Shown piece after piece: positions 53,042 to 61,512 of a DNA stretch of 64,000 bases. A program made the position numbers and the translations under genes. The notes below the pieces were generated by a model. It was not told the DNA's origin and did no database searches. It was given only the letters and a program-made list of their open reading frames with translations. The DNA comes from Asticcacaulis sp. AC402 (GTDB lineage Bacteria; Pseudomonadota; Alphaproteobacteria; Caulobacterales; Caulobacteraceae), in assembly GCF_000495835.1 (NCBI RefSeq), contig NZ_AWGC01000013.1, forward strand, positions 186,001-250,000, read 5' to 3'. Within the stretch, counting starts at the first letter, position 1, and each line of letters begins with the position of its first letter.

Positions 53042-54649
53042 ATGGAAACCACAGCGTCACAAGCCCCCGGTCGCTGCGTGCTGATCGTCGGCGGAGGCGC
53101 AGCCGGCTGGTTGACGGCCTGCTATCTGGCAACGCACCTCGGCACAGAACGTGCCGGGGGTCCGCGCATCACCCTGCTTGAATCACCCGACATTGGTATT
53201 ATCGGCGTCGGCGAAGGCACCTTTCCGACCACGCGCAATATTCTTCGCACGCTCGGCATCGAAGAAGCCGAGTTCATGCGTGAAAGCCAGGCGGCTTTCA
53301 AACAGGGCATCCGCTTCGACGATTGGGAAACATCTCCTGAGGGCGGCGTCCACAACCACTTTTTCCACCCCTTCGAAGCGCCCTATCTTGGCAAGGAAGA
53401 ACTGGACCTGCTGCCCTACTGGCTGATCCAGGACCCGGCTACCCGGCCGCCCTACGCTGAGGCCGTCACCTTCCAGAAGCGCATCGCCGACGCCCGACTG
53501 GCACCCAAACGTACCTATCAGGGACACTATTGCGGCCCACTGAATTATGCCTATCATTTCGACGCAGCCCGTTTTGCCAATGTCCTGGCCCGGCGGGCGA
53601 AGGTCTTAGGTGTCCACCACCTGCAGGGAATCCTGCGTGAGGCCGTCCTGGACGAAACCGGCGCCATCGACCACGTCATTTCGCAAGAATATGGTCGGAT
53701 GACAGCGGATCTCTATATCGACTGCACCGGCTTCCGCGCCGAACTGCTTGGCAAGGCGATGCAGGTACCGTTCAAGTCGGCCTCCGACACTCTGTTCGCC
53801 GATCGCGCTGTGACCTGCCAGGTTGCCTATCCCAATCCAAACGCGCCCTTGGAAAGCTACACCATCGCTGCGGCGCACGAAGCCGGCTGGACCTGGGACA
53901 TCGCCCTGGCGAACCGGCGCGGCGTCGGCTATGTGTTTTCCAGTCGGCACACCACCGATGTGCGGGCGGAAGAGGTGCTGCAGGCCTACCTGGCGCGCAG
54001 CGGCGGCAACGCAAAGGCGCTTGACCTGCGACATATTCGCTTTGAAGCCGGTTTCCGTACCTCGCAATGGGTTCGCAATTGTGTCGCCATTGGCCTGTCG
54101 GCCGGGTTCCTGGAGCCGCTCGAATCCACGGGCATGGTCCTGATCGAGGCCGCCGTAAACAAGGTCGCCGAGTTCTTCCCGCACAACGGCCCGGTCGACG
54201 CCTCAGCCGGCCTGTTCAATGATTTGATGGTTAAACGCTATGAGGCAATCATCAATTTTATTAAACTGCACTATTGCCTGAGCAGGCGGCAAGAGCCGTT
54301 CTGGCGCGACAATTCGGCGCCGGAAAGCGTTCCCGAGCGCCTGCGCATGCTCCTCGACATCTGGCAGTATAGGCCGCCGTCGCGCTATGACTTCGTCATC
54401 GACCATGAGACGTTCGCGCATTTCAACTACCAGTACATTCTTTATGGTATGAACTTCCAGACCGACTATCAGGCCGCCGGCCGCGCCCTGCCAATGCAGG
54501 ACCGTGCGGAGCAGATATTTGCCCGCATCCATACGTTCGGCGAACAGGCCGCCAAGGACCTGTCGGCCCACCGCGCCACCCTCAAGGCCATCTACGACAA
54601 TGGCTTTGTCGAGCGAGGCCCGACGGCGCCCCCGGCGCTGGTGCGATGA
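53042..54649 (+). CDS. Flavin-dependent tryptophan-halogenase-like protein
   Basis: This protein has 535 residues. The FAD-binding motif is GGGAAGW at 17-23, with IGVGEGTFPTTR at about 54-65. A Lys in the position of the catalytic PrnA Lys79 lies in AAFKQGIRF (Lys87). The halogenase WxWxIP motif appears as GWTWDIAL (Trp283, Trp285), with the Pro replaced by Ala. SAGFLEPLESTGMVLIEAA is typical of the family. In Caulobacterales such proteins often sit in sugar-uptake loci (with TonB receptors, SapC, DUF6445), and true substrates are unknown, so I do not claim tryptophan. It ends exactly where the opposing DUF6445 gene ends. Confidence 0.9.
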   Translation: METTASQAPGRCVLIVGGGAAGWLTACYLATHLGTERAGGPRITLLESPDIGIIGVGEGTFPTTRNILRTLGIEEAEFMRESQAAFKQGIRFDDWETSPEGGVHNHFFHPFEAPYLGKEELDLLPYWLIQDPATRPPYAEAVTFQKRIADARLAPKRTYQGHYCGPLNYAYHFDAARFANVLARRAKVLGVHHLQGILREAVLDETGAIDHVISQEYGRMTADLYIDCTGFRAELLGKAMQVPFKSASDTLFADRAVTCQVAYPNPNAPLESYTIAAAHEAGWTWDIALANRRGVGYVFSSRHTTDVRAEEVLQAYLARSGGNAKALDLRHIRFEAGFRTSQWVRNCVAIGLSAGFLEPLESTGMVLIEAAVNKVAEFFPHNGPVDASAGLFNDLMVKRYEAIINFIKLHYCLSRRQEPFWRDNSAPESVPERLRMLLDIWQYRPPSRYDFVIDHETFAHFNYQYILYGMNFQTDYQAAGRALPMQDRAEQIFARIHTFGEQAAKDLSAHRATLKAIYDNGFVERGPTAPPALVR

Positions 54650-55378
54650 TCAAAACAGCTTCTGAACCGGCAGCATAAACAGATTGGCGGTCAGTCTACC
54701 GGTCGCCGTGTCGTCACTGAGCGCGACCCCGTCGATCAGGGCTGAATGCAGCACATTGCTGCGATAGAGGACCAGCCGGTTGAACGCCGCCGGAACCCAG
54801 TCGATGAGCTCAAAACAGGGGGTATCCTCCGAGACATGACGGGTCAGCCTGGCACCGCCAGTCTCCAGCTCGGCCGCAACGGTGGCGACATAGTGCGCCC
54901 GTTGCTCTGGTGTCACGGCTTCATAGCCCGTGGCTCTATGGCGGAAGAACCCCGTCCCGGCTTTTCCTATCCCTTGCGAGGGCTCAGACAAATAATGGAC
55001 GCTGGCCAGGCGCTGGTGCTCCGGCGTATCCTGGTGCGGGATCTTCTGGATCGGCTCCAGCTCATCCGGCGCAAGCGTCGCCAGAGCGAAAAAACCGAAC
55101 TGGGTCAGGCGCAAGTTTTCGGGAACTTCGAATACCTTGGCCATCAGTTTACGCAGGGCCGGCACCAGGGTGGTCAAGTAGGCTGCCGGCAGAGGCGCGT
55201 TCAGCCCGGGATAACGTGTTTGAGTGGGGCGGGCGAACGCTGCAACCCTGGCAGCCTCGACAAGAACCTCAGGATTGGTTAACGCGCCGTCGAAAATGAC
55301 GACCGGCTGCTGTTCATGGCCGATACGCCGCACTTCCAGGCGTGCGGCTGTATTGAGGTCCAGGGCTTTCTCGCTCAT
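54650..55378 (-). CDS. DUF6445 protein, probable Fe(II)/2-oxoglutarate-dioxygenase-like
   Basis: This protein has 242 residues. I recognise it as DUF6445, commonly found beside tryptophan-halogenase-like genes. The layout His115-x-Asp117 (IPHQDTPEH), His211 (LYRSNVLHSALI) and Arg228 (GRLTANLF) matches the metal- and 2-oxoglutarate-binding pattern HxD...H...R of cupin dioxygenases. That is a motif-level inference; enzymatic activity is unproven to my knowledge. It is convergent with the halogenase with zero bases between the stops, so the two are on opposite strands rather than in one operon. Confidence 0.78.
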   Translation of the reverse strand: MSEKALDLNTAARLEVRRIGHEQQPVVIFDGALTNPEVLVEAARVAAFARPTQTRYPGLNAPLPAAYLTTLVPALRKLMAKVFEVPENLRLTQFGFFALATLAPDELEPIQKIPHQDTPEHQRLASVHYLSEPSQGIGKAGTGFFRHRATGYEAVTPEQRAHYVATVAAELETGGARLTRHVSEDTPCFELIDWVPAAFNRLVLYRSNVLHSALIDGVALSDDTATGRLTANLFMLPVQKLF

Positions 55379-55510
55379 ACCCCATCTTAACGCAGCGACC
55401 CCGTTTTTGGGAAGTCATGATGCTGTCAGGACAAACTACGGCGCTGGCGAGCTCCCTTGGTGGAAGCAATACCACCCCACGATGAGTCAAGCTTTTTGCG
55501 GGTTGGTATA

Positions 55511-55574
55511 AGTTTTTGTTTTGTCGCGCAATTAATCCGAAAAGTGCGTCACACTTTATCGGATTGCGCTCTAA
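55511..55574 (+). repeat. Family-1 repeat, copy D (palindrome 2 only)
   Basis: AGTTTTTGTTTTGTCGCGCA, then AATCCGAAAAGTG-CGTCA-CACTTT, then ATCGGATTGCGCTCTAA. It is a partial copy lacking palindrome 1. It lies between the divergent DUF6445 gene and the glnD 3' end. Confidence 0.85.
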
Positions 55575-55648
55575 ATGGCAAAATCGCACCGTCGGAGCAA
55601 ATCAGCGCTGAACTGGTGATCCGCAGATCAACCCTGAAAGCTTTACAC

Positions 55649-58495
55649 TTACCTTGCCAACGAGGCCCGAGCTTGTGTAAGGGCCTTTTTCGGCGCCTGA
55701 TCCGGCCTGTCCAAAACTTGCAGAAGCTGCTTCTTCAGCACCTGTTTCTGCCCGCCCGTCAGTTGCGACTTTTTGAAGTGGTCGGTGACGTAAAAGGCGT
55801 CGACAGCGCGCTCACCGTAACAATCGACGTGCGCTGAAGCGATATCCATGCGCAAACGCGCCATGACGTCGACCAGGTCGGCGAGGAGACCGGGACGGTC
55901 GCGGCCGGAGACCTCAACGATGGTCGCATTGGCCTTGCTGGCGTCGTCGAAGGCCACCGTCGGCGCAATGGCAAACGCCGCTGTGCGGGCGGCCATGGCA
56001 GAGCTATAGGCGGCTGGCGGAGGCAGCTGGCCCTGAGCTGCCTGTTCCAGCTGCTGCTCAGCCTGCTTCATGCGCTGAGCGTCGTCGTGGCCGAACGGCA
56101 GGCCCTGGCTATCCTGAACATAGAAGACGTCGAGCGCGTGGCCTTTCGATGACGTAAAAACCTGTGCGCCGACGACATTGCCGCCCATATTGGCGAAGGC
56201 TCGCGACAGGTCAGCAAACAGGCCGGGACGGTCGTCGGCCGATATCGAAAACGCGGTGGCGTTGCGGCCGATATCGATGCGCGCCTTGGCTGCGGGCTCA
56301 GAATTGAAGGTCGACCATACCAGTGCGGCGTGGCTCTTGATGTCCTCCGGGGAGAAGGAGAACAGGTAGGATTCGTCCATGGTTTCCAGCCAGGAGGCCA
56401 TGTCGTCGTTCTTGTCGCTCAAGGCGGCGAGGCGTTTCTGGGCGCGTTCGCTCAGTTCATGGCGGACCTGGGCGACGGCGTCGTTGCCCCGGCCGCCGCG
56501 AAACGCGCTTTCGGTGGCGGCGACAAGGTCACGCATCAACTGGCCCTTCCAGGCGTTCCACACACCCGGACCGACGGCGCGGATATCGGCCACAGTCAGG
56601 ATCAGCAGCAGTCGCAACCGTTCCGGCGTTTCGACGATCTGGGCGAAGGCAGCAACCGTTTCCGGATCCGAGACATCTCGCTTTTGGGCATAGTCACTGA
56701 GCACCAGATGATGGCGGACCAGCCAGGCGATTTGTTCGATCTTCCATTCGGGCAAGCCCAGCCGCTCGCATGCCTTTTTGGCAGCGATCTCGCCGCCAAT
56801 CTCCTGGCCGTGTTCGCCTCCCTTGCCAGTGTCGTGCAGAAGCATGGCCAGGTACAAGCTTTCCTTGTCGACCAACTGCGGCATGATCGAGGTCGCCAGC
56901 GGGTGCTCTTCCTTATAGCGCCCGGTGTCGATTCGGTGGATAACGTCGATGGCGCGCAGGGTATGCTCATCAACTGTATAGGCATGGTACATGTTGAACT
57001 GGGTCTGGGCGACGATGCGGCCGAACTCCGGTACGTAGCGCCCCAGAAGTCCGGTCTCAGACATCATGCTCAGAGTCTTGTAGGGATTGCGTCCATGCAC
57101 CAGCAGGTCGAGGAACAGGCGGGCGGCTTCCGGGTTGCGGCGCAGCGATGGCGTTACCAGTTTCAGGTTGCGGGCGATGGCGGTGAAAGCGTCCGGATGC
57201 AGGTCGAGTTCCAGGCGGTCCGCCATCTTGAACAGCAGGAACATGGCGACGGGCGACTTTTGAAAGATATCGGAGCTGTTAACGCTTAGGCGCCCTTGCG
57301 TAATCGCGAAGCCCGGGTGATCGGCCTTGGTCAGGTTCATCAGGCCCGATTGAATCATGTTGGACAGGCGCACAAGCGGTTTGGATTGTTGAGCTTCCAG
57401 CTTGGTGCAAAAGGTCCTGGTCAGGGCGCCCACTTCTTTGGACGTAACGAAGTAACGGCGCATAAAGCGCTCGACATTGGGTTCGCCCAAGCGGTCTACA
57501 AAACCCATACGACGGGCGATTTCGGGTTGCAGGTCAAAACTGAGACGCTCTTCGGCGCGTCCGGCAGAGATGTGGACGAGGATGCGTACCTTCCACAGGA
57601 AGTCGAAGGCACGAACGAAGATGTCGCGTTCCTTGTCGGTCAGCAACCGGTCCAGCACGCCCCAGTCGGCCTTGCGCTTTTCGTTGACGATGCGCGGTTT
57701 TGCCTGCCCGGCCTCGGCGGCGGCCATGTACTGGGCGATCCAGAACAAGGTGTGCAGGTCGCGTAAGCCCCCCTTGCCTTCCTTGATATTGGGTTCGACG
57801 ACAAAGCGGGTGGCGCCGGCCTTGAAATGTCGGCCGTCGCGCTCTTCCAGCTTGGCGGCGACGAAATTGAACATGTTCGATTTCAACCCCTCGGCAGCCA
57901 TGCGGCCTTCGAGTTGCTGGACCAGCTCAGTGTCGCCGGCGATGTGGCGGCGTTCCAGTAAGGCGGTCATGATGGTGTGGTCGTTGCGGGCGAACTTCAG
58001 GGTTTCGTCCACCGTTCGCGACGAATGGCCGACCTTGATACCTAAGTCCCACAGGGTATAAAGGATGAACTCGATGACCGATTCCGAGTGCGAGGTTTCC
58101 TTCCAGGCACGCAGGAACAACAGATCAAGGTCGGAATGCGGCGCCAGTTCGCCGCGGCCGTAGCCACCGACGGCGACCAGGCTGAGGCGTTCGCCCTCAG
58201 TCGGGTTGCGGGCGCGGTAGACGTGAGTCAGCGTAAAATCCCACAGGGCAGAGATGATTTCGTCTGCGACCCGAGCCAGGGATCGGGCCGTCGACAGCCC
58301 GCCCTTGGCCTCATCGACACCGCTCAGGATGCTGCCGCGGCTCAGCTCCCAGGCCTCTTTCAGCACCTTGACAGCGCGGCGGCGCAGGTCAGATGTATCG
58401 CCGGTGGAGTCCTCGAAGGCCAGGGTCAGTAACTGACGCAGGGCGCGGCCGTCGATACGATAGGTCGGCGCGGCCGGATCTGTCAGGGTCAACAT
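55649..58495 (-). CDS. glnD: GlnD, bifunctional [protein-PII] uridylyltransferase/uridylyl-removing enzyme
   Basis: GlnD senses glutamine and uridylylates or deuridylylates PII proteins. It has 948 residues. The nucleotidyltransferase motif GGYGRGELAPHSDLDLLF is at 110-127 (Asp122, Asp124). The GlnD PII-uridylyltransferase region follows, then an HD domain with LAMLLHDTGKGGEHGQEIG, and two C-terminal ACT domains (RPGLFADLSRAF and RPGLLADLVDVM). It lies 22 bp downstream of mutS on the same strand, so the two are likely co-transcribed. Together with gdhZ it covers nitrogen control in this window. Confidence 0.97.
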   Translation of the reverse strand: MLTLTDPAAPTYRIDGRALRQLLTLAFEDSTGDTSDLRRRAVKVLKEAWELSRGSILSGVDEAKGGLSTARSLARVADEIISALWDFTLTHVYRARNPTEGERLSLVAVGGYGRGELAPHSDLDLLFLRAWKETSHSESVIEFILYTLWDLGIKVGHSSRTVDETLKFARNDHTIMTALLERRHIAGDTELVQQLEGRMAAEGLKSNMFNFVAAKLEERDGRHFKAGATRFVVEPNIKEGKGGLRDLHTLFWIAQYMAAAEAGQAKPRIVNEKRKADWGVLDRLLTDKERDIFVRAFDFLWKVRILVHISAGRAEERLSFDLQPEIARRMGFVDRLGEPNVERFMRRYFVTSKEVGALTRTFCTKLEAQQSKPLVRLSNMIQSGLMNLTKADHPGFAITQGRLSVNSSDIFQKSPVAMFLLFKMADRLELDLHPDAFTAIARNLKLVTPSLRRNPEAARLFLDLLVHGRNPYKTLSMMSETGLLGRYVPEFGRIVAQTQFNMYHAYTVDEHTLRAIDVIHRIDTGRYKEEHPLATSIMPQLVDKESLYLAMLLHDTGKGGEHGQEIGGEIAAKKACERLGLPEWKIEQIAWLVRHHLVLSDYAQKRDVSDPETVAAFAQIVETPERLRLLLILTVADIRAVGPGVWNAWKGQLMRDLVAATESAFRGGRGNDAVAQVRHELSERAQKRLAALSDKNDDMASWLETMDESYLFSFSPEDIKSHAALVWSTFNSEPAAKARIDIGRNATAFSISADDRPGLFADLSRAFANMGGNVVGAQVFTSSKGHALDVFYVQDSQGLPFGHDDAQRMKQAEQQLEQAAQGQLPPPAAYSSAMAARTAAFAIAPTVAFDDASKANATIVEVSGRDRPGLLADLVDVMARLRMDIASAHVDCYGERAVDAFYVTDHFKKSQLTGGQKQVLKKQLLQVLDRPDQAPKKALTQARASLAR

Positions 58496-58517
58496 ACACG
58501 TTCTGTTTAGAGGTCAC

Positions 58518-61226
58518 TCAGTCACTAGTCTTAGTCAGCTTGTGTAAATTATAGATAACCTCCAAGGCTTCTTTAGGGCTTAAATCGTCAGGATTCAGCG
58601 ATTTCAAAAGGGTTTCCACCTTCGATGGTTCCCGCGAAACCGCTGTTGGAGCTCTGGTGTGCGAGAACAGCGGAAGGTCGTCGAGGCGTAGTTTGGTCTG
58701 GTTGTCCTCTTCCAGCCGCGCGAGGATGTCGTGGGCGCGGGACACCACGCCAGCCGGCATGCCCGCTAGACGCGCCACCTGAACGCCATACGAGCGGTCT
58801 GCCGAGCCGGCGCGGACCTCATGCAGGAAGATAAGTTCACCCTTGTGCTCGCGCGCCTGCAGGCTGAGATTGTTCAGCGCCTGAAGCCGTTTTTCCAGCG
58901 CCGCCATCTCGTGGTAATGGGTAGCAAACAGGGCACGGCAGCGGACGCGGTCGTGCAGGTCTTCGGCACAGGCCCAGGCTATGGCCAGGCCGTCATAGGT
59001 AGCGGTCCCGCGGCCGATTTCATCGAGGATGACAAACGATCGGGTGGTCGCCTGTTGCAGGATGGCGGCGGTTTCAACCATCTCCATCATGAAGGTTGAG
59101 CGGCCCTGGGCCAGGTCGTCGCCGGCGCCGACTCGCGAGAACAGCCTATCGACCACGCCCAGATGCATGGACTTGGCCGGTACGTATAGCCCCGCCTGGG
59201 CCATGATGATCAGCAGGGCGTTTTGGCGCAAATAGGTCGACTTACCGGCCATGTTCGGGCCGGTGACCAGCGACAGTCGTGCCGTAATGACGCCAGCGGC
59301 ATCCAACGCCATGTCGTTGGGCGTAAAGGGCTTGCCCTGGGCCTTCAGTGCTGCACAGACCACCGGGTGACGGCCGCGTGAGATCTCCAGCCGTGTTGTG
59401 TCGTCGACCATCGGCCGCGTTGCTTCGAACTCTTCGGCCCAGCCGGCATTGGCACAGGCAACGTCCAGCGCGCAGATGGCGTCGTGGGCAGCCTGGATCT
59501 GGGGCGCCACGGCGCGAACCTCTTCGCGCAGGCCCTCGAACAGCTCCATCTCGAGACCGAGCGCACTGCTGGCGGCGCGTTGGATGCGGGAATCGAGATC
59601 GACCAGTTCGGTGGTGACAAAACGGACCTGGTTGGCCAGGGACTGACGGTGGATGAACTGTTTCGTCGTGTCCTGGGCCACCAGTTGTTCGGCCAGCTTC
59701 TGACTGAGCTCGATAAAGTAACCGAGGACATTGTTGAATTTGATGCGGATGGCGATACCGGTTTCCTGGCCAAGGCGCTGCTCCAGGTTGAGGACGACCT
59801 GGCGGCTGTCGTCGCGCAAACCGCGCATCTCGTCCAGTTCGGCGCTGAAACCCGGACGGATGAAGCCGCCGTCCTTCAGCGACAGCGGAGGCTCCTCCAC
59901 CACGGCGCGCTCCAGCCGGCCGCGCAGGGCGTCGACGGTCGGCGAGGGGATCAGGGCTGCGGTAATTGTGTCGATTTCGGCCGGCACACCCAGGTCTATG
60001 CCGCCGTGAGCGGCATCGTTCAGGGTGGCGGCCAGGGTTTCGCCAACCGTCAGGCCGTTGAGGATAACCGACAGGTCGCGCGGTCCGCCGCGATTGAGCG
60101 ACAGACGCGACAGGGCGCGCGCCTGGTCGCTCAAAGACCGCATCAGGTGGCGCAAGTCATTGCGGGCATCGCGGCGCGGCAACAGCCAGGCGATTGTATC
60201 GAGCCGGGCATTGATCGCCGCGGGTTGAAACAGCGGCCGAGCCAGGCGCGCCGCCAGCAGGCGGCTGCCACCGGAGGTGACGGTCATGTCGAGGGCGGCA
60301 ATCAGCGACCCTTCGCGCTTGCCAGTCTGGGTTCGGTCGATCTCCAGCGAACTGCGGGTGGCGGCGTCGATGGCCAGGTGGTTGTGCGAAATCACCCGCA
60401 CGGGCGGTTTCAGCACCGGGCGCTTGCCGGCTTGGGTCAGGTCGACATAAGCCGCCAGCATGCCGAGCGCCGACAGTTCCGAGGCCGAAAAGGCGCCGAA
60501 ACCGTCCAGAGTGGCGACGCCGTAGAGTTTCAGCAGGCGTTGTTCACCGGCGGATGGATCACTGAGCGATGATGACTGGGGTTGCAGTACGCCGCCATAC
60601 TGCTTCAGCAGCGAAAAGACGCCCTCGTCCTGGAGCAAACGGTCGGCGACAAGGGTTTCAGAGGGCCGCAGTGCGGACAGGTGCGAACTCAGGGTCTCGG
60701 CTTCGATCTCCAGACATTCGACTTCGCCGGTCGAGAGCTCGACGCTGCCGAGCGCCATGACCCCGCCGCGCGACGCCAACGCGATCAGCCGGTTGGCGCC
60801 GCGGTCTTCCAGCAGGGTGTCTTCGGTCAGGGTGCCGGGGGTGACGACACGCGTGACGCCGCGTTTGACGACAGACTTTGAACCGCGCTTCTTGGCTTCG
60901 GCAGGGTCTTCGAGCTGGTCGCAAATGGCGACGCGAAAGCCCAGGCGGATCAGCTTGGAGACGTAGGCATCCAGAGCGTGGGCAGGCACGCCGGCCAGGG
61001 GGATGTCCTTGCCCTGATATTGACCGCGCTTGGTCAGGGCCAGCGACAGCGCCTGAGACGCCACAACGGCGTCGTCGAAAAAGATTTCGTAGAAGTCGCC
61101 CATACGAAACAGCAACAAGCTGTCCGGGTACTCGATCTTGGTCTTGAGATATTGTGCCATCACCGGCGTGGCGTCGGCGAAATCCGTGGCATCTTTGGGC
61201 GAATCGATGGGGACCTGAGCGTTCAT
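58518..61226 (-). CDS. mutS: DNA mismatch repair ATPase MutS
   Basis: MutS recognises mismatches and starts repair. It has 902 residues. The N-terminal mismatch-binding domain contains the conserved FRMGDFYEIFFDDA, whose Phe and Glu contact the mismatch. Connector, lever and clamp domains follow. The ATPase domain has Walker A TGPNMAGKST and Walker B DEIGRGTATYDG. The C-terminal helix-turn-helix dimer region is present. Its start codon is the ATG at 61226. glnD follows after 22 bp. The upstream 286 bp separate it from the divergent malic enzyme gene. Confidence 0.97.
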   Translation of the reverse strand: MNAQVPIDSPKDATDFADATPVMAQYLKTKIEYPDSLLLFRMGDFYEIFFDDAVVASQALSLALTKRGQYQGKDIPLAGVPAHALDAYVSKLIRLGFRVAICDQLEDPAEAKKRGSKSVVKRGVTRVVTPGTLTEDTLLEDRGANRLIALASRGGVMALGSVELSTGEVECLEIEAETLSSHLSALRPSETLVADRLLQDEGVFSLLKQYGGVLQPQSSSLSDPSAGEQRLLKLYGVATLDGFGAFSASELSALGMLAAYVDLTQAGKRPVLKPPVRVISHNHLAIDAATRSSLEIDRTQTGKREGSLIAALDMTVTSGGSRLLAARLARPLFQPAAINARLDTIAWLLPRRDARNDLRHLMRSLSDQARALSRLSLNRGGPRDLSVILNGLTVGETLAATLNDAAHGGIDLGVPAEIDTITAALIPSPTVDALRGRLERAVVEEPPLSLKDGGFIRPGFSAELDEMRGLRDDSRQVVLNLEQRLGQETGIAIRIKFNNVLGYFIELSQKLAEQLVAQDTTKQFIHRQSLANQVRFVTTELVDLDSRIQRAASSALGLEMELFEGLREEVRAVAPQIQAAHDAICALDVACANAGWAEEFEATRPMVDDTTRLEISRGRHPVVCAALKAQGKPFTPNDMALDAAGVITARLSLVTGPNMAGKSTYLRQNALLIIMAQAGLYVPAKSMHLGVVDRLFSRVGAGDDLAQGRSTFMMEMVETAAILQQATTRSFVILDEIGRGTATYDGLAIAWACAEDLHDRVRCRALFATHYHEMAALEKRLQALNNLSLQAREHKGELIFLHEVRAGSADRSYGVQVARLAGMPAGVVSRAHDILARLEEDNQTKLRLDDLPLFSHTRAPTAVSREPSKVETLLKSLNPDDLSPKEALEVIYNLHKLTKTSD

Positions 61227-61512
61227 CTCACGACGTTAACCATTCTTAACAGGTGTGAAAAGGCGGCAGAAAAAGTGTTACACAGAAGTTGAGCTAGCAT
61301 CTAGAACAAAATAAGAACACAATCAACTTCCGTAACGTTAAGAAATGATTTGCGTGCAAAAAGTCACAGTCGTCGAGCCGTTTTATGTCCTGGTGGACAA
61401 AAATACACGCCGAAAGCAGTTGCGCCTTTATACTCCGGTCATCTTGCTCTACTAGGATTAGCCAACAAAATCATAATCATAATACAAATTGCCACACAGT
61501 AAGTACGGACCC

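Noticed and set aside
61240-61255. TTAACCATTCTTAAC as a CtrA box upstream of mutS
   Set aside because: The spacer between the TTAA halves is six, not seven, bases.
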